Shown: piece by piece, positions 25,495 through 39,744 of the stretch
Position numbering within the stretch: the first letter of the stretch is position 1
Layout: each line of letters opens with the position of its first letter
Assembly: GCF_032362555.1 (NCBI RefSeq)
Contig: NC_083527.1
Span: 3,782,001-3,846,000 of the forward strand
Reading direction: 5' to 3'
DNA from: Amyelois transitella
Lineage: Eukaryota > Arthropoda > Insecta > Lepidoptera > Pyralidae
DNA: 64,000 nucleotides
Translations under genes and position numbers: made by a program
The notes under the pieces: generated by a model
What the model saw: the letters and a program-made list of their open reading frames with translations, nothing else
Told to the model about the DNA's origin: nothing
The model's database searches: none

Positions 25495-25752
25495 CTAATC
25501 TTCGGGTTTTTCTGGGGGTGGTCCACAAGGCTGAAGCATTCTTTCCATCAAATTGAACTTAACGCGGGCCTTCGACTCGTTTTCAACAATGGCAAAGTAA
25601 CTCAGTAAATCCGGATGCCCCATATAACTGCAGCAAGAATCACGGTGTTGATTCGTTAACCACTCGTATTTCGTGGTGTCAGCGTGCCCTGTACCTATGT
25701 ATTTGCTCTGAAGATGCTCAAGTTGACTATGAATGTTGTATCTTTCGCCCAT
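25495..25752 (-). CDS. SF3B5: Splicing factor 3B subunit 5 (SF3b10)
   Basis: A single-exon gene of 85 residues. The sequence follows the highly conserved SF3b10 family from end to end: RYNIHSQLEHLQSKYIGTGH, then HADTTKYEWL, NQHRDSCCSYMGHPDLLSYF and MERMLQPCGPPPEKPED. The human protein is 86 residues. The product is a small component of the SF3b complex in U2 snRNP, where it packs with SF3B1 and helps recognise the branch site. Its start codon is 590 bases from that of the divergent PPP1R42-like gene, so a shared promoter is likely. Its stop lies about 310 bases beyond the stop of convergent EXOSC6. Confidence 0.98.
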   Translation of the reverse strand: MGERYNIHSQLEHLQSKYIGTGHADTTKYEWLTNQHRDSCCSYMGHPDLLSYFAIVENESKARVKFNLMERMLQPCGPPPEKPED

Positions 25753-26341
25753 TGTCTGAAATATTAAAATGAGGTTATGATATCTATCAGAAAATAATGT
25801 GAAGTCCTAAGCTGTCATTTAGTTCTACTTACAAGAGAGTGGATATAAATATAGCGTAGAGAGTTGTAAAATAAAAGAAAATTTTATGTTTTGTCAACAA
25901 TACTTGAAACCGTGAAACGAGTGTGCTGTTGACTTGACGTTACTTCAATGTTTTGACGTTTGAGTTACGTCAATGTATTGGCATTGACATGACATTCAAG
26001 TTAATGCAGGCAATTATTTTTTTAAACATACATTTGTCTATGGCAGCCAGAGTCCTAGGTAACGCAGCGTTGCTAAGCGTAGCGGAGTGTATTTTTGCAT
26101 TTGCGAAAAGTGATTATGCCATTGCAGCATAGCAGCTACAATTGATACGTACATTTAATATTTAGGCATGTAAAAAGTAATTTGCTTGCCCTGCAAAATC
26201 AATAGTAGGAGAAATGGTTGCTAGGGTAACCATGAAAACGAAAATTTGTTTAAAGAAATATTCCAAGCAAATTCAATCAAAATTTTGTTTGTAGGTTAAT
26301 GAGTTTGATCAATGGGGCAGACTGCATAACATTTAATAATA
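25753..26341. promoter_or_regulatory. Divergent intergenic region between SF3B5 and PPP1R42-like
   Basis: The 589-bp gap between two divergent start codons must contain both promoters. I see no repeat of known family. A GC-richer patch at about 26040-26100 contains 'gtaacgcagcgttgctaagc', with the inverted pair AACGC/GCGTT. No TATA box stands out. Confidence 0.5.
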
Positions 26342-29038
26342 ATGGATTTTATTGATTTTAAAAGTTTGGAACTAAATACAGAAGCGAATATTTCTGAATC
26401 ATTTGATTTGGAAGACACCGATAGCAACAGTTTGAAGAAAGAAGCTAAAAAGATTGCACGAAAAAAAAATAAAGAGACTTTCAAGAGGCCAACACATTTA
26501 TTCATGCATGAAAAACATCTTACAGAAATAGTTAGTACCTATTTCTTTTTTTACCAATCAATTTGGGCCGAAAGTATTGTTTTTGTATTTATACCTACTT
26601 GTAATGCGTTAGATAATTTTAAAATACATTAAAATCGGTTAATAAGTTTTGAGGTATTCATAATTTTATAAAAAATTAAGTGATTAGGAAGTCTAAGTGC
26701 CAGAGAGGTAATACTGGGTTGTCTCATGCGCGATGTTCAGGTTCTGGAAGTCTCTTGATATTGAATAACCACGTGGATTTCGGTCTTCTACTTCTTCTCG
26801 GGTGTTCGGGAAGTTAAATATTTACGATACGGGGCCTTTCCTTTTCTTTGAGCAGCCATACTGTTTATCGCCGTAAATAAGCCTCCAAAAGTTTCAGCAA
26901 GACGAATCAGCCAATACCTGCATTTATAAAGTCCTGTCCTAAAAAGGTATCCATAATACTTTGACCACTACTTGATAGAGGTATGGTCTTTATTTCGATT
27001 TCAATTTCAGCCTAAGCCAAAATATGCCACCCGCATCATATACGCGTACTACCACAACAACCAAATATCGAAAATGGAAAATTTTGATTTATTTTATAAC
27101 GTTACCCATTTGCATTTACAATGGAACAAAATAGAAAAAATCGAAGGATTAGACAAGATGTGCAAGTTGAAAAAGTTATATTTGGGCAATAACAGGATCA
27201 GTGTTGTGGAGAATTTGGAGAGCTTGAAGTATCTGGAGGAGCTACACATTGAGAAACAAAACCTTGACGGCCCGGATGGCTTGTGTTTTGATCCTAGAAC
27301 CATGTTGGTTATTGGGGTAAGGAAAGACTATAACATTTTTAATCTTAAAGTACTTTTTATATTTACATTCCCATTTCTTATTACCTAATTCCCCCAACTC
27401 CTAGCGATTGTAACATTTGTACTTTTATCTTAATTTTCTCAGACTTCACTACGAATTTTGAATGTTTCCGAGAATAAACTAACAGATATGATCTGGGTGA
27501 AGCCACTTCGGAGATTAGAGGTTCTAATTGCTAAGAAAAACTGTTTGGAAGATTTTCATGTGAGTAATATTATGTAAGCCATACTAAATCAAGTTAACTC
27601 TTATTACCTACCTATTGAAGAAGCTGAATATTTTTTTTTACAATAAAGTTTTTAATTGTGTTAATTTTGAGTCCATTTTGTTCTTAACACTCTTCTTGTA
27701 AGTAGGTATATTTTCTTACGCAACAACGTGTTGTTCATTGTTATAAAAACTGATAAAAAATCTTTGTCGCAAAGAAATTTAAATGCTAAATTATATTAAC
27801 TAAAGTTTGATATAAACAGGTATACTTTGTATGTTCTAGAGCGTAGCTGATGACTTGTGTACGTTAGTGAGTCTTGTTGATGCCAACTTTATCGCAAACC
27901 CAATGACGAAGAAGCATCGCTATAAGGAGACCATCATTGCGAGATGTGCCCAGCTGCGTAAGTTCATTTTGTTCTTGAATTTATTTATTATTCTGTTCAA
28001 CAAAAATAGGCGCTTTTAGTCATTTTTGTTGGAACTTTATTTTTAAATGTTTTCTGTACCTATGCATTAATCCAGATTATAAGTTTATACATTAGCTGTA
28101 TAGAATTTATAAGCGTACTTATATTTATTTTATCATTATTTTGCTTTCGCCTGTTTGTATCTTACTTTGAATGCATTCGCTATTGCTTCCAATCAAATGT
28201 TCTTTGGATTGAAAGTAAAATGCGCTTCACAATTATTATTTTAGTCATAGTTTTTTAACACAGTCTGTTCCTTTGCCTTTATCCACTTTCGGACAATATT
28301 TCCACCCCTTTATCCGCCAACGACGAAAACCTTCATTCATGATCGTGTTACAATCAAAAATTTTTATCTACAGGAGTACTAGATACTGTCGTTATTCATG
28401 ACACTTCGAAGACCTTCCTGCAGAGTTTTGACAGGAAGATCAGGCTTCGGCAGCTGAACGATAAGAACAAGCACGACATGACAAAGCGAGGAGTGGAAGA
28501 CTTCTTCGACCTGAACATGATGCCAGGCCCGAGGGCACAGAGCGCTTTGTCAATAGCTGAATTTTCCAATCAGAAGCCAAAGAGTATGTTTCTGTTATTA
28601 ATTGAGTCTGTGCAAAATAATTTATCTGCATATTTGTTTTATATATGTCTGCATGTCTGTTTGTGACGCGATACTTTCAAAACGATGATTTTATTATAAT
28701 GAAATTTGATGCATAGTCCAAAGAACTTGAAAATACTTAGAAAACAACTAGTACCTACTTAGTTTCATCAATGAATGGTCAGTTTCTTATTATTTTTTGT
28801 AGATATCTTTTTATAAGTCTTTATTAAATGTTTGTAAATTTCAGTATCCGCCATTGATTCCACATACACATTTATGCCACGCGCTTTTTGGCGATCGAGA
28901 CCGGCCCCGTCTCCAAGCGAAGCTACAGCGCCACCTATGGAGCCCCCGCCGCAGGTGAAACAACCTGCCACGGACTCAAACCAACAAGTTCTGAAAGGAA
29001 TTCTGAAGAAACCCATGCCAATGAAATATTTGTCTTAA
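26342..29038 (+). CDS. PPP1R42: Leucine-rich repeat protein, PPP1R42 (TLRR)-like
   Basis: Six exons: 26342-26530, 27011-27316, 27443-27559, 27840-27957, 28374-28583 and 28845-29038. They total 1134 nt, or 377 residues, with phases 0, 0, 0, 1 and 1 agreeing. Leucine-rich repeats fill about residues 50-210 ([45 protein letters not shown]). The LRR cap has the family-specific run [13 protein letters not shown]. The first 45 residues are acidic then strongly basic ([13 protein letters not shown]). The C-terminus is proline-rich and ends near KGILKKP. In vertebrates PPP1R42 is a testis-enriched protein phosphatase 1 regulator linked to microtubules and cilia; the same role here is inference. The first exon boundary (GAAATA|GTTAGT) is the weakest junction. 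Confidence 0.83.
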
Positions 29039-29194
29039 TTTCTTGTGATTTATGATATACTTATTTAATTTAATTGTATTTATTTTGATTAAATTGTTAT
29101 TTGTGCGATTATACCTACCTAACATATTGTTTTTGTTTTGTATTGGCTGCGAAATCGGTTGAGTTATTCATTACGGAAATAAGACCGGTGGGTC

Positions 29195-29227
29195 ACTCGT
29201 TAATATAGGTGTCCTATATTAACGAGT
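29195..29227. repeat. Perfect hairpin, 15-bp arms
   Basis: Arms ACTCGTTAATATAGG and its exact complement at 29195-29209 and 29213-29227, loop TGT. It lies 160 bases past the PPP1R42-like stop codon, so it may be in that gene's 3' UTR. Confidence 0.8.
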
Positions 29228-29289
29228 TCCCTCTCATTATATTACTTATGCCTTGTCAACTTTTGGTCAACGCAAAGTAAAAAAACGTA

Positions 29290-29400
29290 TGTAAGACGGT
29301 TCCGGTTCAACGGTTCCCCAGGCATAACACTTAACCTGGCGGAAGATCTTCCCTTTGTGGCGGTCGACCCAAATCATCGCTCCCGCTACAAAACCTTTTC
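29290..29400. repeat. Dispersed repeat, first of a pair
   Basis: Contains 'ggttccccaggcataacac' and 'ctggcggaagatcttccctt', both also present at about 46225-46275. The two copies share roughly 45 bases and then diverge. Confidence 0.65.
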
Positions 29401-29948
29401 GATACGATACATCGACTACAAATTAAAGAGTATGTAATCACTTCATTAAAGTCGGGAATTCCATATGGAAACAAAAATACTTTAGTATGAAATAAACAGC
29501 AAAAGTCTTGCCGACATAATAGGCCATAAAATATATAATCATCATTGTGCCAACCAAAAAAAAGGAGGTAGGGATGTACTTATTATCGAATTATCGATAT
29601 CAGTATAAATTTGTCGACCGTAGGTACTTAGGTTGGGTGATCTAATTAATAGTGTCCCATGAACACTCTTTTATTTTTGGGGGAAATAAATAAGATTAAT
29701 TTATTTCAAAGTGTATTTGAAGTTTTTGCATTGCATTGCAATTAACACATTTGAACGCCTTAAAAATTCTCATTTGTTTCATACTAATGCTTTTTTTTTT
29801 AGAGTTAAGCCAGGCTGATAAAAATCTTGTAATCGTCAATGTCAAAGATTTGTTTGATAAGCGTTGAAGTTTCCAAAACGTAAGGTTTGGTTATTGTATA
29901 AAAAATGTATGTAGGGGTACGTTCCAATTATTTAAGTGGAAACACAAC

Positions 29949-32405
<2,457 letters not shown>

Positions 32406-32542
32406 AATTGCGGCGAATTAGCGGAATTCAGAGATTTATTAGGAAAAGGGTTAAAATGACGTGACAAAATGAATAAGAGGAAACACAGATACTGGTGCTG
32501 ACACCACATAAATGGTGGCATAATATAGTTAATAATGATTTA

Positions 32543-32681
32543 AATAAAGGGCCTAAAATGACTTGAATACATGGCTGTAAAACCCACAAATGTATTTGTT
32601 GAATACAATTCCTAGTCATTTTTATAAGTCATACATTGTGATAATTTTGTATTTTTATTACAGTTAATAAAAAACAATAAA
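32543..32681 (+). terminator. Poly(A) signals for JMJD7
   Basis: AATAAA occurs at 32543-32548, 32666-32671 and 32676-32681. The last two are within 30 bases of the oppositely oriented ADAM-type stop codon, so the two transcripts probably overlap at their ends. Confidence 0.65.
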
Positions 32682-32692
32682 CATTTGAGTGT

Positions 32693-32698
32693 TTTATT
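32693..32698 (-). terminator. Poly(A) signal overlapping the ADAM-type stop codon
   Basis: On the minus strand AATAAA occupies 32698-32693, and the TAA within it is the stop codon at 32696-32694. If used, the 3' UTR would be only about 10-30 bases. Confidence 0.5.
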
Positions 32699-35600
32699 TG
32701 ATAACTGAAAATATAATGAGAAGTTCTAACAATCTTGGTACGGACAACGTGCTCGCGTCTTTTGTTCTTCGAAGATGCTTCACAAGCTGAAAAAAAAACG
32801 AAATATTTAAGACTTAAAAGTCCTAGTCCAGGCTTCTAAACTTAGCATTCTTTTATGCTATTACTAGCGACCTGTCTCAGCGGGTAGCTTAAAAAAAAAA
32901 CAAACTGCGTCCAAATCGTAATTCGAGTCTCTCCGAAACTGTTTGCTCTTTCTGTCCCATTAGGGATAACCTACAAGGAATAAATACTTACGTGTTATAA
33001 ATTGGTACTTACCATAATATGCGGGTAGACGTTAGATCTCGGCGTGACGTATCGCCTTTTACAGATGCCTTTAGCCGTGCAAATGCCGACTGTGTTCTGC
33101 GTTACACACGGTCCCCCGTCCATCCACGCTCGCACTGCCACCTTGCGGCAGGATTTCTGGTTGCATATGCTCACTGTCACGTTTGCTGAAAAAAAAATCA
33201 TATAAGTGAAAAAGGTGCCTTTCCATCGATACTGGGATGAGAGAGAGGGAAGATCTTAAACCATCCGGCTGATAAATTTCCGGAGACACAAAAGTTGTTG
33301 AAAATGAGTATGCATTTCCGCGGCATTAGGGAAGCCGACCGTGTGACGGGAAAGGGCAATGACGAAGAAGATGAGCTGAAGGAAGTCCACTGTTGGGGAC
33401 AGAAAGGCCAGTTCTGTCATTCTGCTGACTTAGATACTATTTCTTCTTAACGTGTTCTCTTATCTCTTGTCTTATCTGGCAATGACTTAAATCTACAAAT
33501 AAGGTTATGGGTCCACCTATTTAAAAACCACCATACCTAATTAAATTGACATTTTTAAGGCGTTTCCCAGTAGCGCCACTTACTGAGAAACTTACATATA
33601 ACGTCTTTATCCTTATGCAGTAGACAAAGCTTTGTGACTGAACTTATATTGGATGTGTGAATTGGATGAAACTGACGAAAGTTCTAAATTTTAAAAGGTT
33701 CGGTAGCGAAATTTTATCACTTACGTCCAGTATAATCATCAAGTGGCCATTCATCTGGCCAAGCGGTGGTGTTGCCCAAAATCTCTACGGCCGCCATTTC
33801 GGCCCCCATGCACCTTCCCTCGTTTACGCCTGGCTTCTTGCCGGGTAAAAGACAGCATATCCCACAGATGTGATATCCGAGGCCGCTCTGGTGTAAAAAA
33901 TGGCCTTCAGATAAGATGCAACAAGGTCTATCCATCGTTCAGTAGGTAGTGTATATCAGATAGGTACAAATATAAGCAGACACGTAAAATTTAAGGGACG
34001 CAGTTCAGTCATACTATTGTCGCTTCCGTATAATACCGTTTATTCAGTATGTGTTGCTATAAAGTTTGTTTTACTGCACCCATTTAGGGTTCCACTGTAG
34101 TATGAGACCTTTGATTTGATCCTATATGGGTAAGGTCTTCTGCAAAGATTGCGCTTCGTGTAAAAACCTGACTTACCTTATCCATAATCCAGGTCAAAGT
34201 CCACACTGGGCTTCTCTCCAGAGATGTGAGTATGTAACCGGGATTACTGCCAGGAGGAGAATGCGAGTGAGACGTTCTACCAACCGTTCCCATCTTCCCA
34301 CACTGACACTCCTTGAGACCTAGCGCGGCGCACTCCGCCGCGTGGCAGCTGCCGTCGGGCAAGCAGCGGCCGCCGAGCCCGCACGCGCACATCTCGCCAT
34401 TCGAACAGGCGCACTCCAGCTCTTGGCTTTTGCAGTCCTGCGGAATATTGAGTATGATGAGTCTCAAGAACTAAAGAAAAGGGTTTGGCCCTAACTCTTG
34501 CCGTTCTATTACTCTTTTGTGTACGGCGCTGGTTCAAGTTCACCTACTTGTCGACCCAAGCCAAGTCAGGTTTTAAACCATATTAACTCGCAATAGGTAT
34601 CATGCCCCAATGCTGTTTACAAAGACTTGTGTCTGCTATATTATGAGAATGGATGGTTCTTATATGTATGTCAGTATATCTGGTTATATAAAAACTCTTT
34701 GCAGGTTGATAGGTGATCATACGAAATGTAATATGCTTAAAATATGCTTTTTCTGATTCGTTTTTTAAATCATTCACATTGCTTGTGCTATCATTACCTA
34801 TAAAAAGAATTGCACTAACGATTCCAAAACTGCTGAGGTCCATGTAATGGCAGGTGGCGTTGCAGCACATACCCTGAGACGGATGGCACATAGCTGATGG
34901 CGCGACTGAGCATCCTTCCCTGTGCAGTGCCCTGCTGAAACATAGCCAGTTCAGAAGAGAAAGCCCACAACGTCACCCAACTTAATGTAGGTGCCCTTGG
35001 GGGTCGATTCCCGAACGTTGATATATTTTTTATTCAAAATTCAAAAATTCAAAATTTTTATTTATTATTATAGGATACTATATATCGCTTAATAATTGTC
35101 AAAACGTATGGTTTAACAACATTGGTTGACGTCAAATAAATTACTTAAAAACTAAGTTTACTGCCGCTTCCAAGGCGTCAGTGCAGAAGAAGCGGTAACA
35201 AACTGCACTGCAGCATTTTCTTCAACAACGTCAACTTTACAATATTATATATATTTTATATATATTAAGTTCCCTCTTTCTCTTACTTTGCGGTTAACAT
35301 CAAAGATAAAGACTGAAGAGCGACACGACATTGTCCTATGAACGTTCGTGTACCTGAACTACCTACCTTAGCCAAGGTGGAAGAGTCGGAAAACAAGTCG
35401 GCTGAAGCAAAGAAACCCTTGATCGCGAATTAGGTATTATTGGCCTTCAGCTTGGAAATCGCCTGAATACAGTCGCGCTCTGCATGTCTTTGGCAACGTG
35501 TGCTTTAGGTGAGTTTAAATCCAATAGCATTCCATTAGCTGGACAGACGTGTATGCCACACGTAGAAAACATATGTCTTAGAAAAAATTGGAATATGTAA

Positions 35601-38600
35601 GTTACCCTTCTTCAAAAACTAGAGCACCACCAGCTCTTGGGGTGCAGCACGGGTCGCTGTGACTGCAGCGAGATGGGAGACCGCAGTCGCAGGCCTCGCC
35701 TTCTTCGACGATACCTGTATGTTATGAATAGTTTAATGGTAGGTAATTAAACTATTAATTAATTGATTAGTCAATTGATAGGTGTATTTTGATCCTATCA
35801 CACAGCCGTGTGCCTTATGTTAAAAATCTACGCAATGCTTAGAAGCGATGCTCAAATGCTGTATCAAATCCCGGGAACTCACCGTTACCACAATAAGGCC
35901 TATCTTCCTGTGTAAGGCAGTAGCTCATGCTGCTAAGTGTTGCAGCTATACGTCTTTTGCTGCAAACTGAGAATTCGAAGTGCATGCTGCTCTCGCCGGT
36001 ACTGGACTGCGCGCTCATGAGGAAACCGCGACATTCAGGGTTCGGGAAGTTGTCGTCGTGATGGGCGCCGAAACTGTGTCCTGAAAATGAATTAATTAAG
36101 TTGGTTTTTAGGTACTTCTTACTAGTATGTTACCACACTTATGGTCTTCGTGTCAACGTCAATATAACAATAATGTATAATCCAGAACTAAATTTTAAAA
36201 AGGTCTGTATGGAATTAGCATCATCACATTACATCAAATTGTATCTATACCATTTGAGCAAGACTTACTCGTATGTGTCGTATAATGTTACCTACATAAG
36301 AAGATAAAGCCAGATCATACTCAAGACGAAAATAATGGGTAGACTCTAACCCATTTCATGTGCCAGCGTCAATGCCGCTACTCTTTCTGGGACTCTTTGC
36401 TTGTCTTCAGTAGTGGCATGCGCGATAGCCAGGGTGTTGAACGAGCGTCCGTATGCTCTTCTGTCACATAATCCTCCAGCCGCACCTCCCATACCGCCTC
36501 CCAGGGATGTGAAGCTAAAATTTCCCAAGAGAAATGCTCTTTGTGATTGACGTGGAGGGTAGTTGTAGGAAGTATAGTTAATAAAGTTATTTATTCCTAC
36601 AGAAGAAAGAAGGAGAAAATAATCAGTTTAAAAATTACTATATTATGAACAACTGGTGACCCCGACGTGATGAAGAGGCGACCGGTGGAGCTTTGGCAGT
36701 CGTTAGTCGCCATCACTGACTGCCTGGAATGTTTCCCTGTCCTGATTCGTAGTCGCACGGCTTCACGCAGTAAGTTGTAGGAAGTATAGTTATGAAGTTA
36801 TTTAATTCCTACAGTAGTTTATTTCTTGTGAAGACTATGAGCAATATGAAGAAATGAAAAAAAGTCACAAGAAAATCTACATAGGTTCTATGAAGGGGTC
36901 GGACTATTAACCTCTTTTTCGATTAAAACCTTTGTCTGTGTCTACTGTAGGTATGTGGTTGGACGATTTAAGATGAATGACACTTCATGTATTTAAATAT
37001 ATCCAAGACAATGAATATGAAAGTCATCATAAAATATGATAGTACTTTTAAATAATACTTGCCTCAATCCAAGAGTGCGGTTTCTAAAGGCGTATCCAGA
37101 GAAGGCTACTCCTAGGCAGACTTCAGACAAACGCCGTAGTCTTGCAAACTTCATGAGGTAGTTGCGACCATCTATATCCGGGTCTGGGATCAGGTCTCCG
37201 AAGACCCGGCTATTGGTTTCGCTTGAAGTCAGCACTAAAATGTACTTCACTGAAAAACCTGGGAGAATTGGTTTATTATTAGCAGAGTTTGTTTTTAAGA
37301 CAGATGAAGTTAAAAATGGTTTTTGTTAGGATTTTTGGTCTTTAGTCTTACTAGAGGGGGACTTTCAGGCCATTTCAGTAACGTGCATACCCTATACCTA
37401 TAACATACCTATAACATACATACATACACATACACACGGTCACGTCTATATCCCTCGCGGGGTAGACAGAGCCAACAGGCTTGAAAAGATTGAATGGCCA
37501 CGTTCAGCTTAATGATAGAATTGAGATTCAAATAGTGACAGGTTGCTAGCCCATTGCCAAAAAAAGAATCCCAAGTTTGTAAGCCTATCCCTTAGTCGCC
37601 TTTTACGGCATCCATGGGAAAGAGATGGAGTGGTCTTATTCTTTTTTGTATTGGTGCCGAGAACCACACGGCACGGAGATTCAAAAGTATGCACTTCTGG
37701 ATCGCCATCATGGGCAGTACCATGTATTTATATAACAAGACAAAGTGTCTGCCGACTGTCTTTGAACTGTTTCTGTGCTCATCCTTGAGAGGCAGGCGTT
37801 TTAGAATTACCTATATTATCTGGCATTCCATCTTCGTCAAAATCCGCGTTCCTGAATATAATATCAGCCTGCGCTACAGCGTGCAACATCCTCCTCACGG
37901 CTTGGTTCAGACTCGCGTTGGCGTCTTTCTCGAAGAAATTCTGGTCAGCCAGAAGTAGGAGCTCACAGATCCTCGCCCGGGCTATGCCTGGCATCGGCTT
38001 TTGTTCTTCAAAGTGATATGGGAAGAACGGTAGGTGTTCGAGAAATTCCATCTGTGATAGAAAAAAATAGTTTTTATAAAAAATGTCTTCAGTACGGTTA
38101 TGATTTAACAAAACCATGTGGAAAAATCAAAAGGTAGATGGAGAGTGAGACTGCGTAAGTATAAAAATGAAGGAAAATCTTTATCCAATTGTGAGTGTTA
38201 AACAGGCTACTTATGATGATATAAGAGTGAAACTAATTACCTATGTCAAATGAATGCTATATTGGTGATTGGTGTTATATTGATGATGGATTTGTCAGTA
38301 ATCTTCACCTGTTCACCTGGGTCTGGCCGTTGTCGCGTCTCAGCCGGGGCGAGAGGACGGTGTCGTACATGAAGGCGCCAAACCGTTTCTTGTTGTCTCT
38401 ATTATACGGATCCGCGTGTAAAGTGCGGTTGCCTGCAACACAAGTTAAGGATGATAGACTTGTGTAATACACAATGTGTATTTTTATTTTAACGCTTACA
38501 GTATGGGCAAAGGCCATTCTATCTGTTTTCCATAATTAAATATCTATCATAAGCAGCACTGAATCAATCCTCATCAAATTGGTCCAGCTCTTCGCTTAAG

Positions 38601-39744
38601 CGGTTCTAAGGCTTTCCCTTAACTCATTTTATCTAAAATGTCTATAATGTTGTCTAAAAAGAGGTTTTGATAAATATCTATTATCATGCATCCTTGAAAA
38701 GATTGTGATTCAATCATCCCAAGTCAAAAGCAAAAAGGGTATTTCCCTCTAAGATATTGAATTATCTTAGCATTAGTTCTGAAGAAGAAACCCCAGAAAT
38801 TAAATAGTTTTTTCCATCCTATACTAAGACAGAAATCTGCTCCTATATACTTATTATGAGACTAAATATAGTTTCTCTTTAGAGAGGTAAGGATGTAACC
38901 GGGAATTACGCTATAAGAAAGATACTAACCCAAATGAAGAACTCCGTAGAAATGATGGTCATCTCCAATATACCCTTCAGCGGAGCCCGCCGAGGGATCC
39001 TCCACTGGAAAACCATACGCCATCGTCACGTCGGCTAACGACATAGTTTCTACCAAATTATCTTCGTCCTCCAAGTCAGGATCGACGATTAGTTTCGTCT
39101 GATGGGTGGTGAGGGGTAGAGAGCCTAGATAAAATTAATAGTTTGTTTGTAAATAGTTACTTTATTGTACATTATAGGGTTACAGAAAATAATAGCTTGT
39201 ATGAAAATTGGGCAGAAAATAAAGTTAAAGAAATAGTGTAGCTATGTAATTTAAATAATGTAGGTATGTAAAAGGAAAAAAAGAATCGCTAAGTACAAAT
39301 AGTATCGAAGAAAATCAGGGATGGTGTTCCCCAGGGCAGCTGCCTGAGTCCGGCCTGCTACGCCGGGAACACCGGTCGCCGATTAGTTCAACTGTAGATT
39401 GCCAGCTATAGACCAATATTCTTGAGATGTTAATATTCTTCCGCTGCAGAGAGATTTGGATGAAACCAGTATTAACGCCAGGAGAACGATAAAGAAGCTT
39501 AATACCTATCTCCCATGCACTTTCGGCTCTATTTTTTGTAGTCGTTTACAATACTTTTCAACACATTCAGTCCCATACCTATTGATTTCAATCTGAGGCA
39601 CAGCAAATGGGATTCTGAGCCAAATAAACCTCTTACAATAATGTACCCGTAAACGCTACAGATTGGCCGATATCTTCTTAAATTTTCCTCTTCAGCCTTC
39701 AACATTAACAGGGTCATAGACCAAGTAAGCAGTAACTTGATCAT
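32694..39744 (-). CDS. ADAM10/17-type metalloprotease (kuzbanian-like)
   Basis: Thirteen exons on the minus strand: 39579-39744, 38930-39124, 38317-38432, 37811-38051, 37063-37249, 36351-36514, 35883-36080, 35606-35714, 34820-34934, 34285-34437, 33725-33887, 33013-33185 and 32694-32786. They join in frame to 690 residues. Order: signal peptide (1-16), prodomain with a furin-type site RLRR ending at 153, reprolysin domain with HEMGHSFGAHHD (zinc ligands H354, H358, H364) and Met-turn M378, disintegrin domain (CGNGIVEEGEACDCG), then cysteine-rich blocks (CACGLGGRC, KECQC, CGICC). The arrangement matches ADAM10/17 and insect kuzbanian-like proteins, which shed membrane-protein ectodomains. I see no convincing transmembrane helix at the end (LLELLIIFSVIK), so it may be secreted. 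Intron 5 is GC-AG (AG|GCAAGT). Exon 10 has an alternative donor at 34177 adding 36 residues (726 total), but that extra part is repeat-derived. Exon 9 has two adjacent acceptors one codon apart. Confidence 0.9.
34150..34275. repeat. Family E repeat adjoining ADAM-type exon 10
   Basis: Contains 'gcttcgtgtaaaaacctgac' and 'atgtgagtatgtaaccggga', shared with copies near 38.88, 40.05, 47.34 and 57.24 kb. It begins about ten bases beyond the preferred exon-10 donor and supplies a strong alternative donor (AAG|GTAAGT at 34177). Confidence 0.65.
36564..36830 (+). mobile_element. Internally deleted LTR retroelement (BEL/Pao-like)
   Basis: An LTR-like sequence (TGTAGGAAGTATAG... to ...GAACA, 36564-36651) is followed after two bases by a tRNA-primer-site-like TGGTGACCCCGACGTGAT. 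After about 120 bases of internal sequence a second LTR start (TGTAGGAAGTATAG) appears at 36776 and is truncated. The primer-site sequence is the kind seen in BEL/Pao elements; that class is inference. It lies in the GC-AG intron of the ADAM-type gene. Confidence 0.7.
37413..37674 (-). mobile_element. Element A copy, near full length
   Basis: From (ACAT)n to the hairpin at 37654-37674, with one change in the hairpin loop. A gap has removed part of 'agctatttggcttaatg'. It is in the intron between ADAM-type exons 4 and 5. Confidence 0.85.

Noticed and set aside
34177-34284. Extension of ADAM-type exon 10 as the main form
   Set aside because: The extra 36 residues are encoded by a dispersed repeat and break the cysteine spacing. 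It is kept only as a possible alternative.
37611-37958. An open frame of 114 codons on the plus strand
   Set aside because: It is the shadow of the ADAM-type exon on the other strand joined to an Element A copy.
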